From: Lycocorax pyrrhopterus obiensis
Taxonomy: Eukaryota; Chordata; Aves; Passeriformes; Paradisaeidae
Reading direction: 5' to 3'
NCBI GenBank assembly: GCA_014706295.1
Contig: JACSVZ010000002.1
Span: 58,861,617-58,925,616 of the forward strand
Length of the DNA stretch: 64,000 nt
Part shown: positions 40,101 through 51,405 of the stretch, piece after piece
Layout: each line of letters starts with the position of its first letter
How positions within the stretch are numbered: the first letter of the stretch is position 1
Program-made: the position numbers and the translations under genes
The notes under the pieces: generated by a model
Databases searched by the model: none
What the model saw: only the letters and a program-made list of their open reading frames with translations
What the model was told of the DNA's origin: nothing

Positions 40101-43100
40101 CAACCATATATTATTCCTTAAAACAGTAATTCAATTTTTTCAGATTTCTTCACTGGCCTAATGATACAGCCTATAATTCTTCTACATATTATATAGGCAT
40201 TAATCTTACTCAAGATTGTTTGTTAAAATGCTTTGCAACTATAGAGAAAGAGTAATTTTTGATGTAAATTGGTAGAGCAACTAAACGATCAGCTCTCTCC
40301 TAAGTCACTATATTTGTACATCAAGTCAAAGATTAGAATTACCTCTTTTACAGCTGCAGCTTCTTTGTCTTTTATAAACACTACTGGGGGTACGTTTCCT
40401 ACAAGCTGCTGACTCGTCAGAAGATACCTGGCAAAAATACAGCATTCGCCATCATGAGTATCAGTACAGCATCTCCAGGATAAGTAAAAGGTGTTAAATT
40501 AAATCCAGCAGTCCCGTACATTTAAAGATACGGCTTGCAAAACTTTCAGTCTGATGGGAAGCTATTCAGGTTAGTGCTAAGCAATACATCACCGCAGAAA
40601 CCAACCTCGAATACATAGCATACAAAATCTACAGGCTGCAGGTCCAGCTGAGTATTGATGATATTAGGTTTGTCTGTATCTATATGCATAGGCTGGCACA
40701 GGTCTTTCCCCACTTCATTTGGTATCCTTATCCCCTCTGTAGGGATAAGAGCAGTGGGGGATAGAGCCCTCAGAGCAGAGCAGGACAACTTATTCTACAT
40801 GCTAGCTGCAGGAAGGACCGATAGGGCTCCCCTTGTCCTCTTCCCAGCCAGAAACTTTCCTTCTTAAAGAGTGGAAGCTGTGGAGTAGAAGACAGCATTA
40901 TGCTGGAGCAGAAATTACACAGCTTAGGGAAACAGGGGGAAAGGAAATGGCTTTACAAGTATGCTTCTACATCACCTTCCACACGGGGGGAAGTCCTGAA
41001 CTTCCAACAGACTGGCTGGATAGCAGAGCGAAAGCCAAGGAAGGGGGGGAAGAGACAAAAATCTCAATGATACCCTGAAAACTCACTGGACTCTGTGTTG
41101 GAAAAATGGGCAAAAGCATCACAATACATGGTAGCATTCTGAATTTTGTGGGGTTTTCTAGTATCAGTATTGTGAAGAATTTCTGTAATAACAGTCATCC
41201 CTTCTGGAGGCCCAAATCATCCCTAGCAATTAGAACTGCCCAGTGAATCTGCAAGGAGATCCTTGTAGTTCCAAGTCCTTTGTGCAGCATCCCATTCTGG
41301 GCTACTGTCCCATACAGCCTGTCCAGCCACCACCACCAGGACACGGAAGTGAAACCTCACCCACAATCCTCTTGCTTTCTGCTCAGCCCACTCCAGCCCT
41401 GGGAAAGCACAGAAGCCGAATAAGCCAGCTGTGCTCCAGAAAAAGATCACACAGCTGGTCTGACACAGCTGCCCTTCCCTGTGAGGCTCACCACAGGAGA
41501 TACTCTACTCCAAGTATGTAAAAACCTAAAGCATCCCAGTAGGTCAGGTCTGGACTGTCAGAAATACTTAAGAAATGGTACTTAAGAAATGGCTCTGGAT
41601 TCGGGAAGCGGCCTGTCTATCCCACAGCAGTACCGTATACGTGGAGCGCTCTTTCGCAGCACATGTTCAACATAACTTTCGTTCTCCATAGTGGAAGCAG
41701 GGTTCCAGTACACACGGCACGCTGAAAAGTTGGATGACAGGGACACCTATAAAAAAGGCAAATCTGTCTTTAAAATTATATATATACACACACACACTTC
41801 ATATACAATGAAGTCTCTGATGGACTGCAGAAAGCTTACTAGAAAATTTATTTTGATAACAGAAGAAATTATATCAGACCAGAATCAGTTCATGAGTAAA
41901 TCAGGACTGACCTATGCCCAGCCATGTCCCAGTGCAGCACAAACACTGTGCAGCTGTAAGATCCGTATTGTATAGGGAAGAAGGCTATTTCTTTCCCTCT
42001 CTCATGTTGTAAGTTAATTTACAGCAATGCCTCCTGAAAGCGCTGTGTCTTGCCCACACCAGCCAGCAATTTTACGTGCAGATATGTGATCTGAGACAAG
42101 CAATCCTCAAAGCTCTAGAGAGACAGAAATACTCTGTGAAGGATATTGCACATATAGAGCCAAAACTCATCCTGCCCATGTAATTTGGAACACTTGTCTG
42201 ACAACAGAATTAATTCAGCTGGCAAAATCACCTATTGCAGTCATGAATGACAAACCTCTTGTCATAGATGCAGCTATGACATACAGTTTTTTTTCCATGC
42301 TTCTAAATATCAAAGCTGAGTCCACCAAGCTTTTAAGCCAAACACTGGTATAATTTAATCTTTACAGAACAGCAAATGTAGAAGATAAAGACTACAGACA
42401 ACAAACAAGAATGTGGAGACTGACTTAGCTCCTGTATCAGAGCTCTAACATCTCTTTCAAATCCACAAATTATGACACCACTAGCTACAATTACATACAA
42501 ATGTCAATTCTTTCTCAGATCTTGCTTGACAATGACATTTTCTTAGGCTTGCCCTTTTTTTTTAACTAATCTCATGCATCACTTAGGTCTTCTGCCTGTA
42601 ATGGTGGTGAGTGACACAAGGAGCTGACAACTCTCACACAGCTGCAAGAAGAAAAGACTCTTGGAAAGATACACTTATGTTGGTAAAACCAAGCTCCTCC
42701 TTCTGAAAGGGCAAGACAGAGTTTATGTCTGAGTAACAGAAAAAAAAAGTCATACCAGGAGAATCACCATTTAATTGGCCTAAGCTGCATTTGCATTAGA
42801 GTGGCAAAGGTCTCCTAAGCCAGGTACTACAGTGGCAAAGCTCTCCTAGTGTGTACTCCAGAGCCTGATCTTGCTGCACTCTGCCACATCAGAAGCAATG
42901 CAGTAAAACTCTTGCACACATCACAACACCCAGGGGAGCTCCTCTGGCACATCCATGCCAACTTCACAACGTAATCAGAGTGGCCCAGCACAAGCTGTAG
43001 CTTTGGCACTCGCCTTGCAGATTTCCAGCTTGAGATCATAAAATTCTTGACTGACTTCACAGGTAGTTGCCATCTCTAACACAGCTTTATGAATAAGACC

Positions 43101-44937
43101 ATTCAAGACTCTGCAGCGCGTGTTATTTCCTTTCCTTGTTTCTGTCAGGTCATTTTTCATTAAGAAGTCCAACTTCGCTGGTTTATATAACTTTAAAAAG
43201 AAACAAACAACACATTAAACAGTAGTTACACACTTGTATAAGGCAACTATATACAGTTTCATGCACTTTACTAAGTAGGCTCTTATTTCATTCTTGCAGC
43301 TGTGATGGCTTCATATAGGTCCTATGTATCAAGTGTTTCAATAAAGAATACTTTTGTTCACAAAATCTTTGACATTCATGTACTACAGTCAAAGTTTCTA
43401 AAGTTCCTTTTGTATTTCGTAGCAAGTTATGAAGCTCCATAGATGTTTTCTCAAATACAGCATGTATTGACTGAAAAGCTTTGCTTGTTCGAAAAAACAA
43501 ACATTAAAAAAATTTATCATTAAACTAAGCTCATAGAAGTTTTAATCTGGATCAGTACTCAGGAGTGTGCAAGAGAGCGTTGATGCTGGCAAAATGAAAG
43601 ATCAGTATAGAAGAGGAAACAGCCATGGGGAGCCAAATGGCAATCCTGTCACAGTCAGATTAGGGTCCTACTGTTTGTTCACAAAACCCTCCTATTTCTC
43701 CATCAGAAAATACTTGAAAGTTAGAATCAATGGCAGAAGCACAATTCTGTTCCTCCTGGCACAAATAAACACATCGCCTTAAGAGCTTGCACTTACCGTT
43801 TTTGGTCCCAGGGTAGGGCTGTCATACCAGAACTTCTTTCTTTTGGGAAAAGGAAAGGAAATCAGCCTTATCTTTCAGCAGCTTGGAGAAACAAGGATTC
43901 CCTGTGTAATTAATATTCCACCTGCCTGAAAGCACACCACAACACCCAGGTTTTCATGCAAGTAGCTCTCCCCACAGCAGGGGTGTGGAAAACAATGCTT
44001 CCCATCCACAGCTGAAGCTGCACAGAGACAGCAAGGGGGTGGAAAAGAACAACTCTGAGGTTTCTTTAGATTCATAGAAACATTAAGGTTGGAAAATATG
44101 GCCAAGATCATCAAGTTCCACTATTAACCCAGCACTGCCAAATCCAGCACTAAACCATGTCTCTAAGCACCACTTTACACATTTTCTGAACACTTCCAGG
44201 GACAGTGACTACACCACTTTCCTGGGGATCCTGTTCCATTGCTTGACCATTCTTGCCTTTCAGTGAAGAAATTTCTCCCGGTATCCAATCTAAATCTCCC
44301 TTAGTGCAACTTGAGGCCATTTCCTCTTGTCCTGTCACTTGTTACCTGGGAGAAGAGACCGACCCCCACCTGGCTACACCCTCCTTTCAGGCTGTTGTAG
44401 AGAGTGATAAGGTCTCCCCTGAGCCTCCTTTTCTCCAGACTAAACATCCTCATCTCCCTCAGTCGCTCTTCACAGGACTTGTGCTCCAGACCTTTCACCT
44501 GGACACGCTCCAGCACCTCGATGTTTTTCCTGTACTGAGGAGGCCCAGAACTGGACACAGCACTCGAGGTGTGGCCTCACCAGTGCCGAGCACGGAGGGA
44601 CAGTCACTGCCCTGGTCCTGCAGGACACACTATTGCTGATACAGGCCAGGACCATTGGCCTTCTTGGCCACCTGGGCACACGTTCAGCCGCTGCCCATCA
44701 GCTGAGATCGGGGCTCAGGGTCGGTGTGTCTCTCTCCTCCGCGCTACCGGGGCCGCGGGAGCGCCCGAGCCCCACAACCCCCCTTACCCAGGGCCCACAA
44801 CCCGCCCCGGGAGGGCCCCGCTCCTACTTATTCTTGCGGAGCATTTTCCGCAGCAGGTTCCTGGGGCCGCTCAGGGCGGCGGAGCTGCGCAAGGCCCGGC
44901 ACCACCGCGGCACCGCGGCCCCCCGGGCGCCCCACAT
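37199..44937 (-). CDS. RBFA: RBFA, mitochondrial ribosome-binding factor A (seven coding exons)
   Basis: Exons in transcription order are 44828-44937 (ATG at 44937), 43797-43839, 43014-43190, 41634-41746, 40343-40427, 38642-38712 and 37199-37592 (TGA at 37199). The exon phases fit at every junction and give 330 aa, near the roughly 340 aa of human RBFA. The first 36 residues ([20 protein letters not shown] and on) are Arg/Ala/Ser-rich without acids, as in a mitochondrial presequence. The KH-like RbfA fold spans exons 3-5, with recognisable stretches [38 protein letters not shown] and [15 protein letters not shown]. The tail has a basic block followed by an acidic end. Family role: binds the mitochondrial small subunit 12S rRNA during maturation. 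Oddity: exon 3 ends AAG|gcgagt, a GC donor; no GT nearby keeps the frame. Exon 1 sits in a CpG island. Confidence 0.93.
44068..44690 (-). mobile_element. CR1 LINE fragment in RBFA intron 1
   Basis: It begins 'ttcatagaaacattaaggtt' and continues with the CR1 blocks 'caacttgaggccatttcctc' and 'ctgatacaggccagg'. Orientation is minus, the same as RBFA. It ends about 140 bp from RBFA exon 1. Its minus-strand translation retains part of the ORF2 C-terminus, for example [13 protein letters not shown]. Confidence 0.87.
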
Positions 44938-45300
44938 TGCTGCTCTGGCGCACGGCACGGCACGGCACGGCACGGCACGGCACGGCACGGCACGGCACGG
45001 CACGGCACGGCACGGCACGACGCGGCGACCTCCCGCCTCAGCTCCGGCTGCGGCTCCCCCTGTCGGCACGGAGGCTCAGGCCGGAGGCTGGGGATGTCCC
45101 GGCTGGTCCCGGAGACAGGGAAGGAGGAGAGAGGCCGAGCCGCCCTCAGGCTGGGCAGGGCTCGCACACACGCAGAGCCTGGGCACAGGCTCAGCGCTTC
45201 GGCCCGGGGAGGGAACACGCACCCAAGGGTCGGGATTGCTGCCCGAGCGGCGGGAGGAGCCGCTCCGACACGCCGGCCGCGCTTGTGGGTGTGCCAGGCT
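44690..45300. promoter_or_regulatory. RBFA: CpG island and promoter of RBFA
   Basis: GC- and CpG-rich DNA surrounds exon 1 of RBFA and extends about 360 bp upstream of its start codon. It directly abuts the 3' end of the upstream dehydrogenase gene. Long overlapping open frames on both strands here are caused by base composition and by the CACGG repeat. Confidence 0.75.
44951..45015. repeat. RBFA: (CACGG)13 pentanucleotide array in the RBFA leader
   Basis: Thirteen perfect CACGG units, each carrying a CpG, lie 14 bp upstream of the RBFA start codon on the minus strand, where they read CCGTG. They are followed by one variant unit, CACGA. The array is probably transcribed as 5' UTR. There is no in-frame stop between it and the ATG, so an extended reading frame with PCRAV repeats is formally open, but the downstream ATG fits the family. 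Confidence 0.93.
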
Positions 45301-45497
45301 GTTCTTCTAATACATGATTTATATGTCCTTCAGTTCGCTGCTGCATCGGTGGACATTTGTAAGGGAATGCGAGGAAAGTAAGTGGCACTGAGGCAAGACT
45401 CTGTGCTCTGGAGTTCTACATTGAAGATCAAGACAAAACACTGCAGCCTTCCACACAGAATCGCTGTTGAGTATTTAAATAAATTAAACCTGTTCTA

Positions 45498-45508
45498 TTT
45501 ATTTTATT
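45498..45508 (-). promoter_or_regulatory. Polyadenylation signal of dehydrogenase copy A
   Basis: Overlapping AATAAAATAAA signals on the minus strand lie about 90 bases beyond the stop codon. Confidence 0.6.
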
Positions 45509-45595
45509 TCTGTATAATACTGTGGGACAATTACACGAAAAGTGATCAAATTACTGTTTCTGCACTGATGGCATTAATCCTAAATGCAAGGTGCT

Positions 45596-48500
45596 TTAGA
45601 GCAGCACCTCACGAGGGATAGGAAGACCTGCCAGGCCTGCCTCTATGCTTTCTGCCATTTCCTCCATCATAATCCAGCGTGTCTTCTTGGTGGCACTTCC
45701 GATGTGAGGAGTTATTATAACATTCTTCAGCTTTAACAAGGGGTGATCCCTGGGAGAGGAAAAGAAATGCTCAGCTAGTCACTCACAGCACATTCATCTG
45801 TTATTTCATCACCTGCAGACAGCCAGGGAAATACGTAAAATAATAATGAATAATAAAACAAAACCTAATTGCATGACCCAAGCATATTCAGAGGAGTTCA
45901 AAGTGCTGCCTAGCTTGGTGGGGCTTTATGCAACAAATCCTCCAAATGAGTAAGTGTGAATTTTATTTGGCTGGGACAGAAGGATTAGGAACATGATTTC
46001 AGCAGGACTAGCGCACATACCTCATGTACTCCTACTAACAAAATTATGCAACTTCTCACATGCTCACGAAATTTTACTCAGTTTGCACATCACACATACA
46101 CCCTTTTATGTTTAACTTAAATACATGTCCTACCTTGGCAAAGGTTCAGGATATGTCACATCCAGAGCGGCTGCCCTAATAACTTTGTTTTGAAGGGCTT
46201 CCACCAAAGCATCCTGATCCACTACCAGACCTGAGTTACAGTAAGAAGGATATGTTTATTTTCACGTTCCTTACTGTCCTCTCAGCATTCTTTTGGGCAC
46301 AGTGGTGAGGCAAACAGCAGGGCAGGCCATGGCTGCAGTGCAGAAGCAGCAGCAGAGTGTGGTGGAGTGGGAGGGGGACGCTTGGGTACGTGCATCAGGA
46401 AATTAGTAGCATGAAACAGAGTGCCAGGCTTCCGAGTAGGCTGTGCCACCCTAATGTACATTAGCAGCAACACTGCATTAAATAAATAAAAGGCTTAAGT
46501 AGGAGATATATAAATACACATGGGCTTCTAACACTCCAAGCTCACATTTCGGAGACCTACTTTCTCATTATTATGGGAATACTTAAATGTTTTACTGAGA
46601 TATGACCATGGGCATCTAAATAAACTAGTAATCAGAAAAATTACAGAAAATTTCAGAGGGACAGAGTCTATATTAGAAGTTTTCCCAGGACTGTCATGCC
46701 AGCAAACCTTAATGCAGTTTTGTTTATTCTGCACCTTACCTCTGCTGATATTAATAAGAGTAGCAGTGGGTTTCATCAGCTCCAGCTCCCTCTTTCCAAT
46801 CAGTTTACGTGTCTGTGGAGTTAGGTTCACAGCCAGCAACACAAAATCTGACTGCTGGAGCAAATCATCTATCTTCTTACAGTAAACAGCTCCAATGGCA
46901 CTTTCTTCTTCCTTTTTTCTGAGGGGAAAATCCCAAAATTAAACAGCAGTAGCAAGAAACAAGGGAAAGATCACTTCACCAGTAGAGAAAATGTTTCTTT
47001 ATTGTTATCTTTGCTGTGTAGTGCAAAGCAGTTATCTGGTTGTCTGAAACTCAGTAAAGACAAAGGTCAAGCTATTTCCCACAATACCAAGTGAACTGTA
47101 CACAAATGTGCAGTACTACACCTGTGGGGATGGAAAGTAAGAAATGGGTATCACATAAATGCACTGAATAAATGATAAACCAAATGCATTTGTGTCACAA
47201 TTTCTGCTTATAATGGGGATTCTTTTGCTACCCAAAAGCAAGACTGATGTCTTGTGAAAATTAAGTAATTTAAGTAAGTCATGTGAAAGTTACTGAGGAA
47301 ACACACAAGACAGGGCAGGGGTTAAATCTTCCCAAATCTATGTCAGCAACAGCCTGATTGCTCTGTGCATCAGTGCTGATTCACTGAAACCACACGCTGC
47401 AGGACCTGCTGGTGCACTCGATCTGTATCAGGATGAGGTTGCCTGGCTCTCATCAAATTCCCACAAAAGAAAAGAATGGAATGGGCCTGATGGGAGCACA
47501 GGGGAACAGGGCATGTACACCTCACCTAGAAGACAGCAAACAGACTGGCATGTCTGGCCCTTTATTGTCACGTGGCTTTGGAAGGGTGAGATGTCTCTGC
47601 CTGAATCCCTGCCTCACCTAAGTCACAGGAGTTAAGTCCTCCCAGTTTTCTCCTTTCCTCAGTCCATTGCAATGTCACCATGACAGGAAGAACTCGGGAG
47701 CCCCAACTAACGGGGAGAACAGTGAGATCTATCTCTCCCCTTCCTTCCTGACTTTCTTTCTGTATAAATTGGGAAATTAATGACCATCTTGAAACAACTG
47801 TAGGTACTTTGCCACTTAAAATAAAGAGCACTGTAAAAAGCGAAAGCACAGTGAAAAGTACAAATAACACACAAAAGCAGTGACAAAATAGAGTTGCCAC
47901 GGAGGTGCAAACAGCTTTACCTCTGATTTCTGTTGTGGTACAAAATCTTCATTTCAAAGGCTTTGGCTCTTTCAGCCACTTTGTAACCAATGGTGCCCAT
48001 TCCCACGATCCCCAGAGTCGCTCCAGAAACCTCAACCCCCAGCCAGTCAGCAGGGAAATACTCTGTGTCAGGGGAGACTGCCATCTCATGGCCTTGGAAG
48101 AGGAAAAGAAGAATTATGTCATGTAAGGGATGTTCCAGTATCTGGTTACTTTCTTCCCCCCTACTTTTTATCGATGGACAAGGCAGAAGCACAAGGGCAG
48201 TAATACATTGTCATCATGTTTCTGGACAAGAAGTGAGTAATGCTGCACTGTACACATGGCTGCTGACACTGATTTCTTGCTCAGGAGAGAAACATACCCA
48301 GCCTCTCTTTGGCAGGCAAGCAGGCAAGGAAGGTAAGGCCAAAGCAGCAGTAAGGCCATCCAGTTCCCAGCTACCTAGCAAACACACCAAGGTTGGCAGG
48401 GAAAAGAAACACAGAGCATGGTGGGCAGATTTCTGGACAGCTTGTTCGTAATGACTCAGATACATGGCAACTTGGCAAAGACAGGCTTCAAGCCTCCTTG

Positions 48501-49207
48501 AAAATACATTCTTTTAGTCCCCTTTTATTATAACTTGAAAAGCAAGACTGCAATGAACAAGTACAATGAATAAGTGGCTGTGGGCTGAGGGAGAAGAGGC
48601 CTGAATTTAGGGCTGTCTGAAGAAGAAAAAGCTCTACCGTGCCAATATGCTGGTTTGGAAATGGAATGCAAGGTATTGTCAACAAGACAGATTTGTCTTA
48701 ACTTCTTCCTTTCCCCCTATTTTCCATAGTTATAGTTTTAAGCTTACTTTTGCATCAGCACACATTTTCTGCATGTTTTGAAGTCACCTTTTCCATGAAA
48801 AGACTAAGACCATTTCAGTTATTACCTTCCACAAGTCTCCTGGAAGATGCCAGCAGCAAAGCCATCCCCAAGTCTGCAGTGTCAGTGGAAACAATAAACG
48901 GAGTACTGGCCACCTTCACACCATAGCTGGAGAGGAGTTTCAGGTCCAAGTGATCTATTCCCACTCCAGAACTTGCAACTACCTTCAAGTTAGGCAAGCT
49001 CTGGAGAAGCTCTTCATTAATAGCTGGTTTGTGATACCACATATAGATAGCTCTGATCTTTTTGCTGAGAAGTGTCTTGTTCTCAAGATATTCTTTCATG
49101 GTGATGAGATGAAAACGTTTCTTCAGAAATCCAACATGGTCTTCATATACTCCATACCTCCCTCCTATACAGTCAACTAGCACATAAGGCAGTTCCTGAC
49201 CCTCCAT
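45596..49207 (-). CDS. GRHPR-like D-2-hydroxyacid dehydrogenase, copy A
   Basis: Five coding exons: 48826-49207 (ATG 49207, three bases after an acceptor), 47921-48092, 46740-46918, 46134-46230 and 45596-45749 (TAA), giving 327 aa, the usual length for glyoxylate/hydroxypyruvate reductases. Substrate loop SSGVGIDH at 79-86; Rossmann motif GIVGMGTIG at 155-163; catalytic Arg244 (NISRG), Glu273 (YPEPLP) and His292 (PHIGS). After the second strand of the nucleotide fold the sequence reads LYHNRNQR with no acidic residue, which favours NADP(H). Birds and fish have such genes annotated as probable 2-ketogluconate reductase or GRHPR-like as I recall; the natural substrate is not known to me. It probably reduces a 2-keto acid such as glyoxylate or hydroxypyruvate in the cytosol. 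A CpG-island noncoding exon lies upstream (donor GG|gtgagt at 50248). Confidence 0.9.
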
Positions 49208-49799
49208 GCCCTACCAAAGCAAAGAGAACCAAAGAACATGGTCTGAAGTGATCCATTATACCTTTTTTTCTAAAAACCAGGAATTGATTGGCTCAATTAC
49301 ATGCTGTTTTCCCACTTGATGAAGGAGTTGGCTAAAGATAACCACTCCCACATGCAGAACTTTTTTGGGTTCTCCCAGCATTATTCAGAAGGATGTTCAA
49401 TTTCTATATAATCTTATTAATAAGAAATGAAAACATAATTTCTGGCGTACCAACTATGCTAACACTTAAACAAATGAGTGAGCAGATGTTACTCCTTTTC
49501 AGTGTTCAATATTCAACATTTAAAGCCAAAGTCTTGATAATTTAAGAATGTGGCCATATGAGTGGAAGGGTATCTTTTAGCACCTCAAGTTCTGCCACTT
49601 CTGCAACTATATTAAGCAATTATCATTGACGAGGTTATCTCAGTAAAAATCTCATTTAATGTAACAGAGCTATAATTTGTCAACTATGAACTTTGAAGTT
49701 ACCCATGAACATAAATTTACCCTTTCTTCGGTCTCCTTCAGTGCTTTGCCAACTCTTCACTCTGCTGACACTGCAAAGAGCCAAGGCTGTGATCTCAGG

Positions 49800-50430
49800 T
49801 TAAAGCCGAGAGTCCCGCACGCCGCCCCTCAGCCCAAGGCAATGCTCCTGCACCGCTCCCGCACCGCCGGCCCGGCTCCCCCTTCTCTCCCCCGACCGCC
49901 CCCGGAGCGCGGTGTCCCGGGGAGTCCCCCCTGCGCAGGGCGGCCTGAGCCCTGGCTGGAGGCGTTTGCCGCTGTCCCAGCGGGCCTAGAGAGAGAAGGG
50001 AGCTGGAGCGGCGGCCGCAGGGCTCTGTCTGGCCCTGAAGGGCGGCGGGGAACGGGCGAGACCCCTCCCGCTCCCAGCCCGAGCGGGGCGCGCAGGACCG
50101 CGGGAGCGCCCCTGTCCCGCACGCCCGGTGCTACCCACGGTGCCGCCCCTCCGTGGGGCTCGGGGGCCCCGAGGCCGAGGCCCTGTCCCCGCCCGGCAGA
50201 GGCGGTCCCGGCGCCCTGCGAGGGTCTCGCGGCGCCGCTCGCACTCACCCCGCCGCCCCGGCCTCCCCAGTCGCACGGCGGGGCGGAGCGGGACCGGCTG
50301 CCGAGGCGGGCACTGCCCGGCCGCCCGCACCCCGCCCGGGCCGGCCGCGGGGCCAGTGGGGAGGAGAGGCGGTGCCAGGGCACCCCAATCGCTCGGGGAG
50401 CCGAGAGAGAGCAACGACAGCTCACGAGTG
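49800..50430. promoter_or_regulatory. CpG island and probable promoter of dehydrogenase copy A
   Basis: A GC/CpG-rich block lies 0.6-1.2 kb upstream of the copy A coding start. On the minus strand a consensus donor, GGG|gtgagt, at 50248/50247 would join a noncoding exon to the acceptor at 49211/49210, directly before the start codon. The open frames of 155-273 codons here are composition artefacts. Confidence 0.65.
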
Positions 50431-50817
50431 ATTGTGTGCTTTTGTGGAAGTGTTTCTGTGCTGCTCGTGGTTTCAGTACAATCGGGATTTTGCGTTAACG
50501 TCCTTCATGCTGTTTTTTCCATACCGTCTTTGAAGACTGAGCGTGGCCTGGTCTTTCCGCTGGTCATTACACTATGTGCACGTGAGTTAACATAAGATGA
50601 AGAGTTGTCTCTGACCGACAGACACCTGCACACATGAAGTCTTTTCCAACCTATATGATTCTAGGAATACCCTCAAAAATTCTCTTTGAGACCTAAAAAA
50701 CTGGGGCAGGCTCAGGTGCTTGGACACTTGGGATATTATCCCAGCTACAGGCAGTCCTGTGCCAATTTCAGCTGAGAAATGTGTGAGAATTTTTCTGATA
50801 AGGTTACTTGGTCTGTA

Positions 50818-51405
50818 TCATAGAATCACAGAATGGTTTCGGTTGGAATGGAACTTAAAAGGCCATCTGTTTCCAGCCCCTCTGCCATGGGCAGGGACAC
50901 CTTTCACTAGACCAGGTTGCTCAGAGTCCCATCCAACCTGGTCTTGAACACTAGTAGGGATGGGGCATCCACAGCTTCTCTGGGCAACCTGTTCAGTGCT
51001 TCGTCATCCTCAAAGAGGATAATTTCTTCCTAATCTTCTCCGTTCTTCTACCTAATCTAAACCTATTCTCCTTCAATTAAAGGCCATTCGCCTTGTCCTA
51101 TCACTACTTGTAAAGAGTCCCTCTCCAGCTCTCTTGTAGTCCCCCTTTAGGTACTGTAAGGTTGCTATAAGGTGTCCTTGGAGCCTTCTCTTCTCCAGGC
51201 TGAACAACTCCAACTCTCCCATTCTGTCTTCATAGCAGAGGTGCTCCAGTCCTGTGATAACTTAGTGGCCTTCTCTGGACCCACTTCAATAGGTCCACAT
51301 CTTTCTTGTGCTGAGGACTCCAAGGCTGGATGCAGCATTCCAGGTGGGATCCCACAAGAGCAGAGTAGAGGGGAAGAATCAGCTCCCTCGATCTCCATAC
51401 CCAGT
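50818..51405 (-). mobile_element. CR1 LINE fragment
   Basis: 'catagaatcacagaatggtt' opens a minus-oriented CR1 that runs through 'gatggggcatccacagcttc' to 'gagcagagtagaggggaaga'. A short CR1-like tail remnant, 'tatgattctagg', also lies at about 50655. Both are upstream of copy A. Confidence 0.87.

Noticed and set aside
42827..43060. Possible extension of RBFA exon 3 beyond 43014
   Set aside because: The extended frame stops after about 12 codons with no RBFA similarity, while the GC donor links exactly to the missing RBFA exon at 41634-41746.
44569..45381. Plus-strand open frames of 197-270 codons with HGTAR repeats
   Set aside because: They come from the CACGG array and the GC-rich island; the real gene here is RBFA exon 1 on the minus strand.
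49677..50595. Open frames of 142-273 codons in the copy A CpG island
   Set aside because: Same composition effect; they overlap each other in several frames and on both strands.
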